A DNA stretch of 64,000 bases. Origin: Enterobacteriaceae bacterium RIT691 (lineage in GTDB: Bacteria; Pseudomonadota; Gammaproteobacteria; Enterobacterales; Enterobacteriaceae). The stretch lies in contig WJYM01000006.1 in the NCBI GenBank assembly GCA_009668205.1, positions 248,001-312,000 of the forward strand. Direction: 5' to 3'. The position numbers were made by a program, and so were the translations under genes. Shown here piece by piece: positions 35,270 through 49,628 of this stretch. Position 1 is the first letter of the stretch. Every line of letters begins with the position of its first letter. The notes below the pieces were generated by a model. That model did no database searches, was not told the origin of the DNA, and saw only the letters and a program-made list of their open reading frames with translations.

Positions 35270-36022
35270 ATGATCCCGGAAAAGCGAATTATACGACGCA
35301 TTCAGTCTGGCGGGTGTGCTATCCACTGCCAGGATTGCAGTATCAGCCAACTCTGCATCCCGTTCACGCTCAACGAACACGAGCTGGATCAGCTTGATAA
35401 TATCATTGAGCGTAAAAAGCCCATTCAGAAGGGTCAGACCCTGTTTAAAGCAGGAGATGAACTGAAATCTCTGTATGCGATTCGCTCCGGTACCATTAAG
35501 AGCTATACCATCACCGAACAGGGTGATGAGCAGATTACCGGTTTTCATCTGGCGGGCGATCTGGTGGGCTTTGATGCCATTGGCACCGGCATGCACCCAA
35601 GCTTTGCGCAGGCACTGGAAACGTCCATGGTCTGCGAAATCCCGTTCGAAACGCTGGACGACCTTTCCGGTAAAATGCCAAATCTGCGTCAGCAGATGAT
35701 GCGTTTGATGAGCGGTGAGATCAAAGGCGACCAGGATATGATCCTGCTGCTCTCCAAAAAGAATGCAGAAGAGCGCCTGGCCGCGTTTATCTATAACCTC
35801 TCCCGCCGTTTTGCGGAGCGTGGTTTTTCTCCGCGTGAGTTCCGTTTGACCATGACGCGCGGCGATATCGGTAACTATCTGGGCCTGACCGTTGAAACGA
35901 TCAGCCGCCTGCTGGGTCGTTTCCAGAAAAGCGGCATGCTGGCCGTGAAAGGCAAATACATCACCATCGAAAACGGTGAAGCGCTGGCGGTTCTTGCCGG
36001 ACACGCTCGCAACGTCGCCTGA
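35270..36022 (+). CDS. fnr: anaerobic global regulator FNR
   Basis: FNR senses oxygen through a [4Fe-4S] cluster and switches anaerobic metabolism. The ligands Cys20, Cys23, Cys29 and the Cys in SMVCEIPFE (position 122) are all present. A cNMP-type domain and the CRP-like helix-turn-helix ([18 protein letters not shown]) follow. The 250 residues are nearly identical to E. coli FNR. Confidence 0.98.
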   Translation: MIPEKRIIRRIQSGGCAIHCQDCSISQLCIPFTLNEHELDQLDNIIERKKPIQKGQTLFKAGDELKSLYAIRSGTIKSYTITEQGDEQITGFHLAGDLVGFDAIGTGMHPSFAQALETSMVCEIPFETLDDLSGKMPNLRQQMMRLMSGEIKGDQDMILLLSKKNAEERLAAFIYNLSRRFAERGFSPREFRLTMTRGDIGNYLGLTVETISRLLGRFQKSGMLAVKGKYITIENGEALAVLAGHARNVA

Positions 36023-36032
36023 TATTTTTCTG

Positions 36033-36075
36033 TTCGCCAGATCAAGACATCTTCATGACGGATTGATCTGGCGAA
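36033..36075 (+). terminator. long hairpin after fnr
   Basis: TTCGCCAGATCAA and TTGATCTGGCGAA are a perfect 13-base inverted repeat with a 17-base loop, starting 10 bases after the fnr stop. Few T follow, so it may stabilise the message end as much as terminate. Confidence 0.65.
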
Positions 36076-36195
36076 AATTCCTTCTGCCTTCGCACGCTTT
36101 CATCGCACCCAGCCTATAACTTTGTACAGAACCCCCTTCTGCCTGTTGGCTCTATTTTCTCCGGATGACTGGTATTCGCCCCTTAGCGACATTAA

Positions 36196-36215
36196 ACTGG
36201 ATAAATAAACAGCAT
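36196..36215 (+). promoter_or_regulatory. LexA box upstream of cho
   Basis: The core CTG-GATAAATAAA-CAG (36197-36212) has the exact CTG-N10-CAG spacing and AT-rich centre of an SOS box. It lies about 15 bases before the cho GTG, which fits SOS control as in E. coli. Confidence 0.8.
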
Positions 36216-36226
36216 CAGGAGCCCGT

Positions 36227-37123
36227 GTGTTTAAACGATCCCCTACCCGTCCCCCTGCATTTGATGCTGCGGCGATCTACGAATATCCGCAGCACCTCCG
36301 TCAAGAGGTAGACGCCATACCGTCACTCCCGGGTGTCTACGTTTTTCATGGTGAAAGCGAAACGTTGCCGCTGTATATCGGCAAAAGCATTAACCTGCGC
36401 AACCGCGTGTTGTCACATCTGCGTCGGCCAGAGGAAGCCTCTTTGCTTTATCAGTCGAGGCGTATCAGTTGGGTTCGCACTGCGGGCGAAATTGGTGCCC
36501 TGCTGCTCGAAGCGAAGATGATCAAAGAACAACAGCCTCTGTTTAATAAGCGCTTACGCCGCACGCGCCAGCTGTGCTCTTTACTGGTTAATAATGAAAA
36601 GCCTGAAGTGGTCTATGCTCGCGACATTGATTTTTCGCACCAGACGGGACTGTATGGCCTGTTTGCCAACCGCCGCGCCGCGTTGGAGACGCTGAGGTCT
36701 CTCGCCGATCAACATCAACTCTGCTATGGGCTGTTGGGCCTGGAAACGGTGAGTCACGGTCGCGGCTGTTTTCGTTCAGCGTTGCACCGCTGCGCCGGGG
36801 CCTGCTGTGGCAAAGAAAGTGCTGCAGCGCATCATCAGAGACTGCTCAGCGCGCTGGAACAGTTTCACGTGAACTGCTGGCCCTGGGCAGGCCCCATTGC
36901 CATCAAGGAACAAAGCGGTGATCTGACGCAGTATCATATTATTCGCAACTGGATGTGGCTCGGTTCTGTGAATGCTTTAAATGAGGCTGGCGCGTTGACC
37001 CGGCAACAGGTGGGATTTGATCACGATGGCTATAAAATTTTGTGCAAACCGCTGTTGACTGCCACACTCACGATCATCGAGCTCAGCACGAATAATGCGC
37101 CTTCGACAGACGGTGTTTTGTAA
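36227..37123 (+). CDS. cho: SOS-induced excinuclease Cho
   Basis: Cho is a UvrC homologue that makes the 3' incision in nucleotide excision repair. The N-terminal GIY-YIG nuclease is visible (LPGVYVFHGESETLPLYIGK, SINLRNRVLSHL). The C-terminal HhH domain of UvrC is absent, as expected at 298 residues. The start is a GTG after AGGAGCCC. A LexA box lies directly upstream. Confidence 0.94.
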   Translation: MFKRSPTRPPAFDAAAIYEYPQHLRQEVDAIPSLPGVYVFHGESETLPLYIGKSINLRNRVLSHLRRPEEASLLYQSRRISWVRTAGEIGALLLEAKMIKEQQPLFNKRLRRTRQLCSLLVNNEKPEVVYARDIDFSHQTGLYGLFANRRAALETLRSLADQHQLCYGLLGLETVSHGRGCFRSALHRCAGACCGKESAAAHHQRLLSALEQFHVNCWPWAGPIAIKEQSGDLTQYHIIRNWMWLGSVNALNEAGALTRQQVGFDHDGYKILCKPLLTATLTIIELSTNNAPSTDGVL

Positions 37124-37231
37124 ACGTTTGACAGACGAATCCCCATTCCCATGCGCTGGAAAAAGGTTTGTTTGTCGTAATTTATCCAAATATCTTAAAC
37201 AAATGATGGGTTAAATATCGAGGAGTAGTGT

Positions 37232-37264
37232 ATGGTTGCGTTCCACTCAAACAGGAATATCTAA
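37232..37264 (+). CDS. possible 10-residue leader peptide coupled to ynfU
   Basis: The frame MVAFHSNRNIS-stop has a strong ribosome site (GAGGAGTAGTGT before the ATG). Its TAA shares one base with the ynfU ATG (TAATG at 37262-37266), so ribosomes ending here could restart on ynfU. It may be a regulatory leader or an enhancer of ynfU translation. Confidence 0.5.
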   Translation: MVAFHSNRNI

Positions 37265-37434
37265 TGCCTATACGAAAAAACCAGAATGCCCGCCGTAACC
37301 ACCTTGTAAAATGTGCTTGCCCTTCCTGCTCAAAAGACTCAGAACACAGCTTCTCTCGGGTCCAAAAGGGTTCCATGCTGATTTGCCCTTACTGCAGCAA
37401 ACTCTTCCAATCAACATCACCGACCACCAGATAA
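37264..37434 (+). CDS. ynfU: small zinc-ribbon protein YnfU
   Basis: A 56-residue protein starts MPIRKNQNARRNHLVKC and has two CxxC pairs (CPSC and CPYC) that would bind one zinc. HSFSRVQKGSMLICPYC resembles E. coli YnfU, a small conserved protein of unknown role. The ATG overlaps the stop of a tiny upstream frame. Confidence 0.85.
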   Translation: MPIRKNQNARRNHLVKCACPSCSKDSEHSFSRVQKGSMLICPYCSKLFQSTSPTTR

Positions 37435-37730
37435 TCTGCTCTCTTAATGCCTTATTTTTACGGGCCTCAACGTACAATCTGAGCCGATATTTTCTCTTTG
37501 GGTTCACAGGTGTGCTGTTGAGGCGTCGCTCGGCATAGGAATGAAGACATCGCTCAGATGCGCTAACCTGTTCATCTACGCGCTTTATCATATGCCGAAG
37601 TCAAACCGCAGCCGCAATCACGATATTTAGCTGATTTATTGATCCTGCGAAGGTTATCCCCTGTTTCAATCACTCCGGATGGGTTATCTTTTATTTACAG
37701 ACTGTGGTGACAGTTGTAAGGAGACCCTGT

Positions 37731-38681
37731 ATGGCAAAGTATCAAAATATGCTGGTAGCCATCGATCCTAACCAGGACGATCAACCCGCATTGCGGCGTG
37801 CTGTTTATCTTCATCAACGGATTGGTGGATCCATCAAAGCCTTTTTGCCGATCTATGATTTTTCATATGAGATGACCACCCTTCTGTCGCCTGACGAACG
37901 CACCGCTATGCGTCAGGGCGTCATCAGCCAACGGACCGCGTGGATCCGTGAACAGGCAAAATATTACATTGAAGCGGGGGTGCCCATTGAGATCAAAGTG
38001 GTCTGGCACAACCGTCCTTTCGAAGCCATCATTCAGGAAATCATGAGCGGTGGACACGATCTGCTGCTGAAAATGGCCCATCAGCATGACAAGCTGGAAG
38101 CGGTGATTTTCACCCCAACCGACTGGCATCTGCTGCGCAAATGCCCGTGCCCGGTGTGGATGGTGAAAGACCAGCCGTGGCCGGAAGGCGGGAGAGCCGT
38201 CGTGGCGGTGAACCTGGCCAGCGAAGAGGAATATCACAACGCCCTCAACGACAAACTGGTGCGCGAAACCCTGCAACTGGCTGAGGAAATCAACCACACC
38301 GAAGTGCATCTGGTGGGCGCTTATCCGGTCACACCGATCAACATTGCCATCGAGCTTCCGGACTTTGACCCCAGCGTCTATAACGACGCTATTCGCGGTC
38401 AGCACCTGCTGGCGATGAAAGCCCTGCGGCAGAAATACAGTATTTCTGAGAACATGACTCACGTAGAGAAAGGTCTGCCTGAGGAAGTGATCCCGGATTT
38501 AGCCGAACATCTGCAGGCCGGGATTGTGGTACTGGGCACCATTGGACGTACCGGCTTGTCCGCCGCGTTTCTCGGCAATACCGCCGAGCAGGTGATCGAC
38601 CATTTGCGCTGTGACCTGCTGGCCCTGAAGCCCGACCAGTATCAGACGCCTGTTGAGCTGGACGACGAAGAAGACGATTAA
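37731..38681 (+). CDS. uspE: tandem universal stress protein UspE
   Basis: UspE has two Usp domains (about 1-150 and 160-316) and is linked in E. coli to stress survival, motility and aggregation. It starts [20 protein letters not shown], and the second domain carries [20 protein letters not shown], the nucleotide-binding-type glycine loop. The ATG at 37731 after GGAGACCCTGT gives 316 residues, the E. coli length. Confidence 0.96.
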   Translation: MAKYQNMLVAIDPNQDDQPALRRAVYLHQRIGGSIKAFLPIYDFSYEMTTLLSPDERTAMRQGVISQRTAWIREQAKYYIEAGVPIEIKVVWHNRPFEAIIQEIMSGGHDLLLKMAHQHDKLEAVIFTPTDWHLLRKCPCPVWMVKDQPWPEGGRAVVAVNLASEEEYHNALNDKLVRETLQLAEEINHTEVHLVGAYPVTPINIAIELPDFDPSVYNDAIRGQHLLAMKALRQKYSISENMTHVEKGLPEEVIPDLAEHLQAGIVVLGTIGRTGLSAAFLGNTAEQVIDHLRCDLLALKPDQYQTPVELDDEEDD

Positions 38682-38701
38682 AAACCACGCTGCAGAAACA
38701 C

Positions 38702-38733
38702 AAAAGCCCGGAGCATCACGCCTCGGGCTTTTT
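38702..38733. terminator. terminator between uspE and ydiH
   Basis: AAAAGCCCG and CGGGCTTTTT pair around a 13-base loop, 20 bases after the uspE stop. The A/T flanks let it serve the convergent ydiH gene too. Confidence 0.8.
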
Positions 38734-38751
38734 CACGTTGGGGTATAAGGA

Positions 38752-38940
38752 TCAGTGGATACCCATCCGCCAGGCATAATCGATCTCTTCTTTCAGTTCG
38801 AGGGAAGAAAGTGCCATCAGGCCCGCAAATTCCAGCTCCAGTTGTTTCAGGCGCTTCAGGTATTCAGCAGGGGTCACATCGGTTTTATCGCGGCGAAGGT
38901 ACTCTACAGCCAGCTGTGCAGGGGTTAACTCGATATCCAT
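38752..38940 (-). CDS. ydiH: small protein YdiH
   Basis: A 62-residue soluble protein starts MDIELTPAQLAVEYLRRDKT and contains YLKRLKQLELEFAGL, which closely matches E. coli YdiH. Function is unknown. In E. coli it has a different neighbourhood, so its place after uspE is a local feature. Confidence 0.82.
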   Translation of the reverse strand: MDIELTPAQLAVEYLRRDKTDVTPAEYLKRLKQLELEFAGLMALSSLELKEEIDYAWRMGIH

Positions 38941-39042
38941 AGCATCCTCATTTACGTTGATAACATGGTCAGTATAGCAGCAACATCAGACTAATTTTTG
39001 ACCAAAAACAATGATGCCGGGAATATTTGGTTTATAAGTAAA

Positions 39043-39064
39043 CAAAGGGACCGGAGTCCCTTTG
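39043..39064 (-). terminator. terminator of trg
   Basis: CAAAGGGAC-CGGA-GTCCCTTTG is a perfect nine-base stem with a four-base loop. On the minus strand it follows trg by 62 bases and is followed by a T-rich run. Confidence 0.7.
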
Positions 39065-39126
39065 TGTTAGCACACGCTCAATTTACTGACCTGCCCGGAG
39101 AAACCTTAGCGCATCCGGATGCGTCA

Positions 39127-40821
39127 TCAGAACGTTTCCCAGTTATCGCCTGCAGCCAATGCCGGACGCTGTGGCACATAAGCACTTTGGGCGTTTTGTA
39201 CCGGTTTACGGGCCACACTGCCGCCGCTGTGCAGCAGGCGGAAAGCGCCTACGGCTTCAGTCAGACGCGCGGCCTGCTCTTCCAGTGAGCCCGCGGCGGC
39301 AGAAGCTTCTTCCACCAGCGAGGCGTTTTGCTGGGTCACGTTATCCATTTCGGTAATCGCCTGGCTGACCTGCAGGATCCCACGACTCTGTTCATCCGAC
39401 GCCGCGGCGATTTCCAGCATGATGTCGGTCACGCGTTTAACGGCCTCCACGATTTCACTCATGGTGCTCCCGGCGGCCATCACTTCACCTGAACCGCGCT
39501 CAATTAAGGTCACGGACTCGCTGATCAGCCCCTCAATCTCTTTCGCCGCCTGAGCACTGCGGCTGGCCAGGGTGCGGACTTCACTGGCAACAACGGCAAA
39601 CCCGCGCCCTTGTTCACCCGCGCGAGCCGCTTCCACCGCGGCGTTCAGCGCCAGAATATTGGTCTGGAAAGCAATACTGTTAATCACCGCCGTGATTTCA
39701 GAAATTTTCTTCGAGCTGGTGGAGATGTTGCCCATTGTCGACACCACGCCGGAAACAATCTGCCCGCCGCGCGTGGCTTTACCTGAGGCATCTTCCGCCA
39801 GTTTGGTCGCATGATGCGCGTTTTCAGCGTTCTGTTTCACCGTAGCCGTCAGTTGCTCCATGCTTGCCGCCGTCTCTTCAATCGCGGCCGCTTGCTCTTC
39901 GGTGCGGGAAGAAAGGTCGGTGTTACCGGCAGAAATTTCACTGGTGCCACGATAAATCTCTTCTGCACCCTGACGCACCGTGCCCACCGTTTCCGCCAGC
40001 GCACGCTGCATTTTTTGCAGATCATAGCTCAGTCGGCCAATCTCACTGCGCCCCGTGGCGTCTTCATCCAGTGTTAAATCCCCACCGGCAATTTGCTCAA
40101 TGCGATGCAGGGCGCGTTTCAGAGGATTGATCACGGCGCGACGCAAAGAAACAAACGTCAGGGTCGTCAGCAACAATGCCAACACAAACGCCCCGACCAT
40201 AAAGGCCAATCCCATTTGCGTGCGGCTATGCGCCGTTTTGGAGAGATGATTCGCGCGATCGCTGCGGATTTGAATCGCCTTTTGCAACGTCTCGTTGTAC
40301 GCCGCATCCAGCTGACGGGCGTGCTCATTTTCGTGGTTGATGATCGCTTCAAACATGCCGTTTTTGGCATATTTCAGCATTGGCTGCATCCCGGTGATGT
40401 AGTCGCTGTAGCGTTTGTTCAGTTCGCCATCCAGCGCCTCGTCCGCCGGGGTTTTTACCGCGCGTTTCACATAGAGCTTAAAACCGTCCTGCGACTGCTT
40501 AATACGCTCTTCAGCTTCAGTGATGTTGCGCTTCATATCGTCCATTTCGGCAATACGGCTGGCCGCGCCGGCATGGATCAGGTTAATACGTGCGGTGCGT
40601 AGATGGTTTGAGCTGTTCGCCAGCCCCATTCGCACTTCCAGCTCCTGAGTGACATCGTTCTGGTCTTTATCGGCCTGTAGCAGGAAATACCCCGCCAGCG
40701 CTGAGCTTAATGCGAACAGCAGCAGGATCCCGCCAAGAATGGAGGAAAACAACGGAACTAAACGAATGTGATGTAAAAAACTGACAGTTTGCGACTTATG
40801 CCCTTCGGCTTTTTTTCCCAT
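39127..40821 (-). CDS. trg: methyl-accepting chemotaxis protein, Trg type
   Basis: Trg senses ribose and galactose through their periplasmic binding proteins. The 564 residues show a membrane segment (about 25-47), a periplasmic four-helix domain, a second segment (about 200-222), HAMP, and the signalling tip AFQTNILALNAAVEAARAGE. The C-terminal pentapeptide NWETF is the CheR/CheB docking site. The start HIRLVPLFSSILGG and the periplasmic RTARINLIHAGAASRIAEMD match E. coli Trg, so I prefer that name to Tsr or Tar. Confidence 0.88.
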   Translation of the reverse strand: MGKKAEGHKSQTVSFLHHIRLVPLFSSILGGILLLFALSSALAGYFLLQADKDQNDVTQELEVRMGLANSSNHLRTARINLIHAGAASRIAEMDDMKRNITEAEERIKQSQDGFKLYVKRAVKTPADEALDGELNKRYSDYITGMQPMLKYAKNGMFEAIINHENEHARQLDAAYNETLQKAIQIRSDRANHLSKTAHSRTQMGLAFMVGAFVLALLLTTLTFVSLRRAVINPLKRALHRIEQIAGGDLTLDEDATGRSEIGRLSYDLQKMQRALAETVGTVRQGAEEIYRGTSEISAGNTDLSSRTEEQAAAIEETAASMEQLTATVKQNAENAHHATKLAEDASGKATRGGQIVSGVVSTMGNISTSSKKISEITAVINSIAFQTNILALNAAVEAARAGEQGRGFAVVASEVRTLASRSAQAAKEIEGLISESVTLIERGSGEVMAAGSTMSEIVEAVKRVTDIMLEIAAASDEQSRGILQVSQAITEMDNVTQQNASLVEEASAAAGSLEEQAARLTEAVGAFRLLHSGGSVARKPVQNAQSAYVPQRPALAAGDNWETF

Positions 40822-40975
40822 GGCAATCGACTCTCTTATTGTAAGAGGCGTACCAACACGCCCGTAAGATTGTCATCGGCCTGAACCGCAGATAGCTTAC
40901 CGGTAAAAGCGCCACACCGGTCACACTTTAAGAAAACAAAACGGTGCCAGCGGCAAAACGCCGCTGGCAGGAGGC

Positions 40976-42109
<1,134 letters not shown>

Positions 42110-42151
42110 TTATTGTCCGTTCTTTGACTACGATGGTAGCAGATGAATACG

Positions 42152-42790
42152 TTAAGACTGTAACGACGCCAGGCGCGCGGCAAAACCAACGAACACCAGA
42201 CCAATCAGGCTATTGCCTAGTTTAACCAGCTTTTTGCGACTGCCGACAAAGCGCGTCACCAGCGAACCGGAAACAATCAGGAAGCTGAGGTAGGTAAAGC
42301 TGATGATTTCCAGCGTCACCGCGAGGATCAGGAAAGCCAGCCCCGGCGCAGTGGCGTTCACGTCGATAAACTGCACAAAGAATGAGACGTAAAACAGAAT
42401 CGCCTTCGGATTGGTCAAACTCAGCGTCAGCGCGCGTTTAAAGATAGTGCTGCTCTGTTCCGCGGCGTGCTGATGTTCAGCGCCCTGCTGCCTGATAACC
42501 GCCCAGAGCATTTTCACCCCAAGATAGAAAAGGTAAAACGCGCCCAGGTAGCGCACGATGTTAAACAGTACCGGCGTGGTTTTGATCAGCGTCGCAACGC
42601 CTGCGTAGGAGAGAAACATCAGCACCGCATCGCCGATAAACACGGCCAGTGCCGCCATATAGCCGGTACGAATGCCGTACGCCGCGCCCGTTTTCAACAC
42701 AAAAAACGTGTTGGGGCCAGGCACCAGAATGATGAAAATTGCGCCCACCAGATAGGTCCAGTAATTCACTACGCCGAAATCAGAAAACAC
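42152..42790 (-). CDS. leuE: leucine exporter LeuE
   Basis: A LysE-family inner-membrane exporter. The 212 residues with about six segments match E. coli LeuE (YeaS) closely: [37 protein letters not shown] and [20 protein letters not shown]. It exports leucine and related amino acids. It lies between frmA and pntB, away from its E. coli neighbours. Confidence 0.93.
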   Translation of the reverse strand: MFSDFGVVNYWTYLVGAIFIILVPGPNTFFVLKTGAAYGIRTGYMAALAVFIGDAVLMFLSYAGVATLIKTTPVLFNIVRYLGAFYLFYLGVKMLWAVIRQQGAEHQHAAEQSSTIFKRALTLSLTNPKAILFYVSFFVQFIDVNATAPGLAFLILAVTLEIISFTYLSFLIVSGSLVTRFVGSRKKLVKLGNSLIGLVFVGFAARLASLQS

Positions 42791-42840
42791 CCTGTACTCC
42801 CTTTAACAGTCTGTTTAAAAATGTGAGCGCCATCATAACA

Positions 42841-42875
42841 AAAAAGCCGCCTTCCTTTTACCGGAAGACGGCTTT
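42841..42875 (-). terminator. terminator of pntAB
   Basis: AAAGCCG-C-CTTCC pairs with GGAAG-A-CGGCTTT (one mismatch, seven-base loop). On the minus strand it lies 32 bases after the pntB stop and ends in a T-run. Confidence 0.8.
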
Positions 42876-42906
42876 AAGCGCACAAGTTGTTAGCGTAAAG
42901 CGAGTA

Positions 42907-44298
<1,392 letters not shown>

Positions 44299-44305
44299 TT
44301 ACCCC

Positions 44306-46360
<2,055 letters not shown>

Positions 46361-47311
46361 ATGAAGCTTAAGTACACCCTCCTGGCGTCAGCTCTCCTGT
46401 CAGCAACGGCTTTCAGCGCCTTTGCCGCCACCGAGTTAACGCCGGAGCAAGCGGCAGCCCACAAGCCGTACGATCGCATCGTTATCACCGGTCGTTTCAA
46501 TGCTATTGGTGATGCTGTTGACGCTGTTTCCCGTAAAGCCGACAAGGAAGGCGCAGCCTCTTTCTACGTTGTCGATACGTCTGATTTCTCCAGCAGCGGT
46601 AACTGGCGCGTAACGGCTGACCTCTATAAAGCCGATGCCCCGAAAGCCGAAGCCCCTAAAAATCGCGTGATTGCCGGCGTGACGGAACTGCCAAGAGAAC
46701 AAGCCGCACAGCTGGAACCGTTTGATACCGTTACCGTGCAGGGCTTCTTCCGCAGCCAGCCTGACGTTAACTCTGCCGTGGCTAAAGCAGCGAAAGAAAA
46801 AGGCGCCGCCTCTTTCTCTATCGTGCGCCAGGTCGATGCTAACGACGGTGGTAACCAGCGCGTCACGGCGTACGTCTATAAAGCCGATGCCCAAAAACGC
46901 GTCGTCCAGAGCGCAGATGCCATTCCTGCGAACTCCGAAGCAGGTAAAGCTGCACTGGCTGCCGGTGGTGCTGCCGCTGCTACCGTGGAAATCCCTGGCG
47001 TCGCGTCCTCTTCAACGGTCGGTTCTACTGAAGGCGTAGGTCGTTTCTTTGAGACCCAGTCATCGAAAGGTGGGCGTTACAGTGTCACGCTGCCGGACGG
47101 GACCAAGGTTGAAGAACTGAACAAAGTGGCAGCGGCCCAGATGGTGCCGTTTGACAGCGTTCAGTTCACCGGTAATTACGGCAACATGACCGAGATTTCC
47201 TATCAGGTGGCAAAACGCGCCGCCAAGAAAGGGGCGAAGTTCTACCATATTACCCGCCAGTGGCAGGAACGTGGTGGCAACATGACAATCAGCGCCGATC
47301 TCTACAAATAA
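46361..47311 (+). CDS. ydgH: periplasmic triple-DUF1471 protein YdgH
   Basis: The 316-residue protein has a signal peptide (MKLKYTLLASALLSATAFSAFA) and three copies of the BhsA/McbA (DUF1471) domain, each ending in a version of TADLYK (RVTADLYKADA, RVTAYVYKADA, MTISADLYK). E. coli YdgH has the same plan and length (314 aa) and is linked to envelope stress. It lies beside pntA as in E. coli. Confidence 0.94.
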   Translation: MKLKYTLLASALLSATAFSAFAATELTPEQAAAHKPYDRIVITGRFNAIGDAVDAVSRKADKEGAASFYVVDTSDFSSSGNWRVTADLYKADAPKAEAPKNRVIAGVTELPREQAAQLEPFDTVTVQGFFRSQPDVNSAVAKAAKEKGAASFSIVRQVDANDGGNQRVTAYVYKADAQKRVVQSADAIPANSEAGKAALAAGGAAAATVEIPGVASSSTVGSTEGVGRFFETQSSKGGRYSVTLPDGTKVEELNKVAAAQMVPFDSVQFTGNYGNMTEISYQVAKRAAKKGAKFYHITRQWQERGGNMTISADLYK

Positions 47312-47327
47312 TCTGAATTTCTCTTCT

Positions 47328-47352
47328 AAAGGCAGCCCCGGCTGCCTTTTTT
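47328..47352 (+). terminator. terminator of ydgH
   Basis: GGCAGC-CCCG-GCTGCC is flanked by AAA and by six T, 17 bases after the ydgH stop. Confidence 0.85.
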
Positions 47353-47486
47353 ATTCTTTTCTGTCCTCAGACATTGCATGCCGTCAACTCTCTCCGTAAA
47401 ATCGCGCGCTTTAGCGTAATCCTCCATGTTTATGCGCTTTAACCAAATAAATATTCTGGTTTCCCCTCTCTGACCACAGGATGACA

Positions 47487-48869
47487 ATGGAAAAGAAACT
47501 TGGCCTCAGTGCCCTGACCGCTCTGGTACTCAGTTCAATGCTGGGTGCAGGCGTTTTCAGTTTGCCGCAGAACATGGCCGAAGTGGCCAGCCCGTCTGCG
47601 TTGCTTATCGGCTGGGCCATTACCGGCGTAGGCATTTTATTCCTCGCCTTTGCCATGCTGTTGTTAACCCGCATTCGTCCGGATCTGGACGGCGGTATCT
47701 TTACCTATGCCCGTGAAGGTTTTGGTGAACTGGTTGGCTTCTGTTCTGCGTGGGGTTACTGGCTGTGTGCGGTGATCGCCAACGTTTCCTATCTGGTGAT
47801 TGTGTTCTCGGCATTAAGTTTCTTTACCGACACTCCTTCACTGCGCCTGTTCGGCGATGGCAATACCTGGCAGTCGATTGTCGGTGCCTCCGTCCTGTTA
47901 TGGATTGTCCACTTCCTGGTTCTGCGTGGCGTACAAACCGCGGCCAGCATTAACCTGGTGGCCACGCTGGCGAAGCTGGTCCCGCTCGGGCTGTTTATCG
48001 TGCTGGCGGCAATGGCCTTCAGCAGCGATACCTTTAGCCTGGACTTCAGCGGCATCGCGCTGGGCGTTCCGGTCTGGGAGCAGGTAAAAGGCACCATGCT
48101 AATCACCCTGTGGGTGTTTATCGGCGTGGAAGGTGCGGTGGTGGTTTCCGCCCGCGCCCGCAACAAGAAGGATGTTGGCCGCGCCACGCTGCTGGCGGTG
48201 ATCTCCGCGCTGTGCGTCTATCTGATGGTCACATTACTGTCCCTTGGCGTGGTTCCACGTCCTGAACTGGCAGAAATGCGCAACCCATCGATGGCGGGCC
48301 TGATGGTTAAGATGATGGGTTCCTGGGGTGAAGTGATCATCGCGGCGGGGCTGATTGTTTCCGTATGCGGCGCTTACCTGAGCTGGACCATCATGGCGGC
48401 TGAAGTGCCTTATCTGGCGGCCACACATAAAGCGTTCCCGCGTATCTTTGCCAGGCAGAATACCAACAATGCGCCGTCCTCTTCCCTGTGGCTCACCAAT
48501 ATTAGCGTTCAGGTTTGCTTGATCCTGATTTGGCTCACAAATTCCGATTATAATACGCTACTGACCATTGCCTCAGAGATGATTCTGGTGCCCTATTTCC
48601 TGGTCGGCGCTTTCCTGTTGAAGATGGCGACCCGTCCCCTGCATAAAGCAGTGGGTATCGGTGCCTGCATTTATGGCTTATGGTTATTGTACGCCTCGGG
48701 CCCGATGCACCTGCTGCTGTCAGTGGTGCTGTATGCGCCGGGTTTGCTGGTCTTTATTTATGCCCGCCGTACGCATGAGCATGACAAAACGCTCAATCGC
48801 CGCGAAAAGGCGCTGATGGCATTTTTACTGGTTGCCGCACTACCGGCAACGTGGATGTTAGTGGGGTAA
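47487..48869 (+). CDS. ydgI: APC-family amino acid antiporter YdgI
   Basis: A 460-residue inner-membrane transporter with about twelve segments, of the arginine/ornithine antiporter (ArcD-like) branch. It starts MEKKLGLSALTALVLSSMLG and keeps GAGVFSLPQN, the substrate-site loop of APC carriers. The ATG at 47487, after AGGATGACA, gives the E. coli length; an ATG six bases before is less well spaced. The substrate has not been settled as far as I know. Confidence 0.93.
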   Translation: MEKKLGLSALTALVLSSMLGAGVFSLPQNMAEVASPSALLIGWAITGVGILFLAFAMLLLTRIRPDLDGGIFTYAREGFGELVGFCSAWGYWLCAVIANVSYLVIVFSALSFFTDTPSLRLFGDGNTWQSIVGASVLLWIVHFLVLRGVQTAASINLVATLAKLVPLGLFIVLAAMAFSSDTFSLDFSGIALGVPVWEQVKGTMLITLWVFIGVEGAVVVSARARNKKDVGRATLLAVISALCVYLMVTLLSLGVVPRPELAEMRNPSMAGLMVKMMGSWGEVIIAAGLIVSVCGAYLSWTIMAAEVPYLAATHKAFPRIFARQNTNNAPSSSLWLTNISVQVCLILIWLTNSDYNTLLTIASEMILVPYFLVGAFLLKMATRPLHKAVGIGACIYGLWLLYASGPMHLLLSVVLYAPGLLVFIYARRTHEHDKTLNRREKALMAFLLVAALPATWMLVG

Positions 48870-48905
48870 CTCGTCTTGCCCCGTCGCGACCCTAAGGAGA
48901 GATCG

Positions 48906-49628
48906 ATGGGACAACCTGCTACCCGCCCCGTCCTGATTACCGGAGGAGGCCGCCGTATCGGCCTCGCCCTTGCCCACCATTTTCTGAATCAACAACAGCC
49001 GGTGATTGTCAGCTATCGTACGCGCTATGACGCGATTGGGATGCTGGAAAAAGCCGGTGCGCTTTGTATTCAGGCTGATTTCTCAACGGATGAAGGGATT
49101 CTGGCTTTCGCGCACACCGTCAAATCCCACACTGACGGCCTGCGCGCAATTATCCATAATGCCAGCGCCTGGCTACCAGAAAGCCCGGAACGCAATCTGT
49201 CCGCCGTCATGCAGCAAATGATGCAGATCCACGTCAATGCGCCCTACCTGCTCAATCATGCGCTGGAATCTCTTCTGCGCGGACACGGTCATGCCTCAGC
49301 GGACATCATCCATTTCACGGATTACGTGGTTGAACGCGGCAGCGATAAGCATATCGCCTATGCTGCGAGCAAGGCCGCGTTAGACAATATGACCCGCTCG
49401 TTTGCCCGTAAGCTCGCCCCGGAAGTGAAGGTCAACGCCATTGCCCCTGCGCTTATCCTGTTCAATGACCACGACGACGCTGACTATCGCCAGCAGGCGC
49501 TGAACAAGTCGCTGATGAAAATTGAACCCGGTGAGAAAGAGATTATCGATTTGGTCGATTATCTGCTGGCCAGCTGTTATGTCACCGGACGCTCTTTCGG
49601 TGTCGACGGCGGCCGCCCTCTGCGTTAG
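48906..49628 (+). CDS. folM: dihydromonapterin reductase FolM
   Basis: A short-chain dehydrogenase that makes tetrahydromonapterin and has weak dihydrofolate reductase activity. The NADPH site is ITGGGRRIGLALA, and the active site is YAASKAALDNM. The ATG at 48906 after AAGGAGAGATCG gives 240 residues as in E. coli. The end overlaps ydgC by four bases, tail to tail. Confidence 0.95.
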   Translation: MGQPATRPVLITGGGRRIGLALAHHFLNQQQPVIVSYRTRYDAIGMLEKAGALCIQADFSTDEGILAFAHTVKSHTDGLRAIIHNASAWLPESPERNLSAVMQQMMQIHVNAPYLLNHALESLLRGHGHASADIIHFTDYVVERGSDKHIAYAASKAALDNMTRSFARKLAPEVKVNAIAPALILFNDHDDADYRQQALNKSLMKIEPGEKEIIDLVDYLLASCYVTGRSFGVDGGRPLR

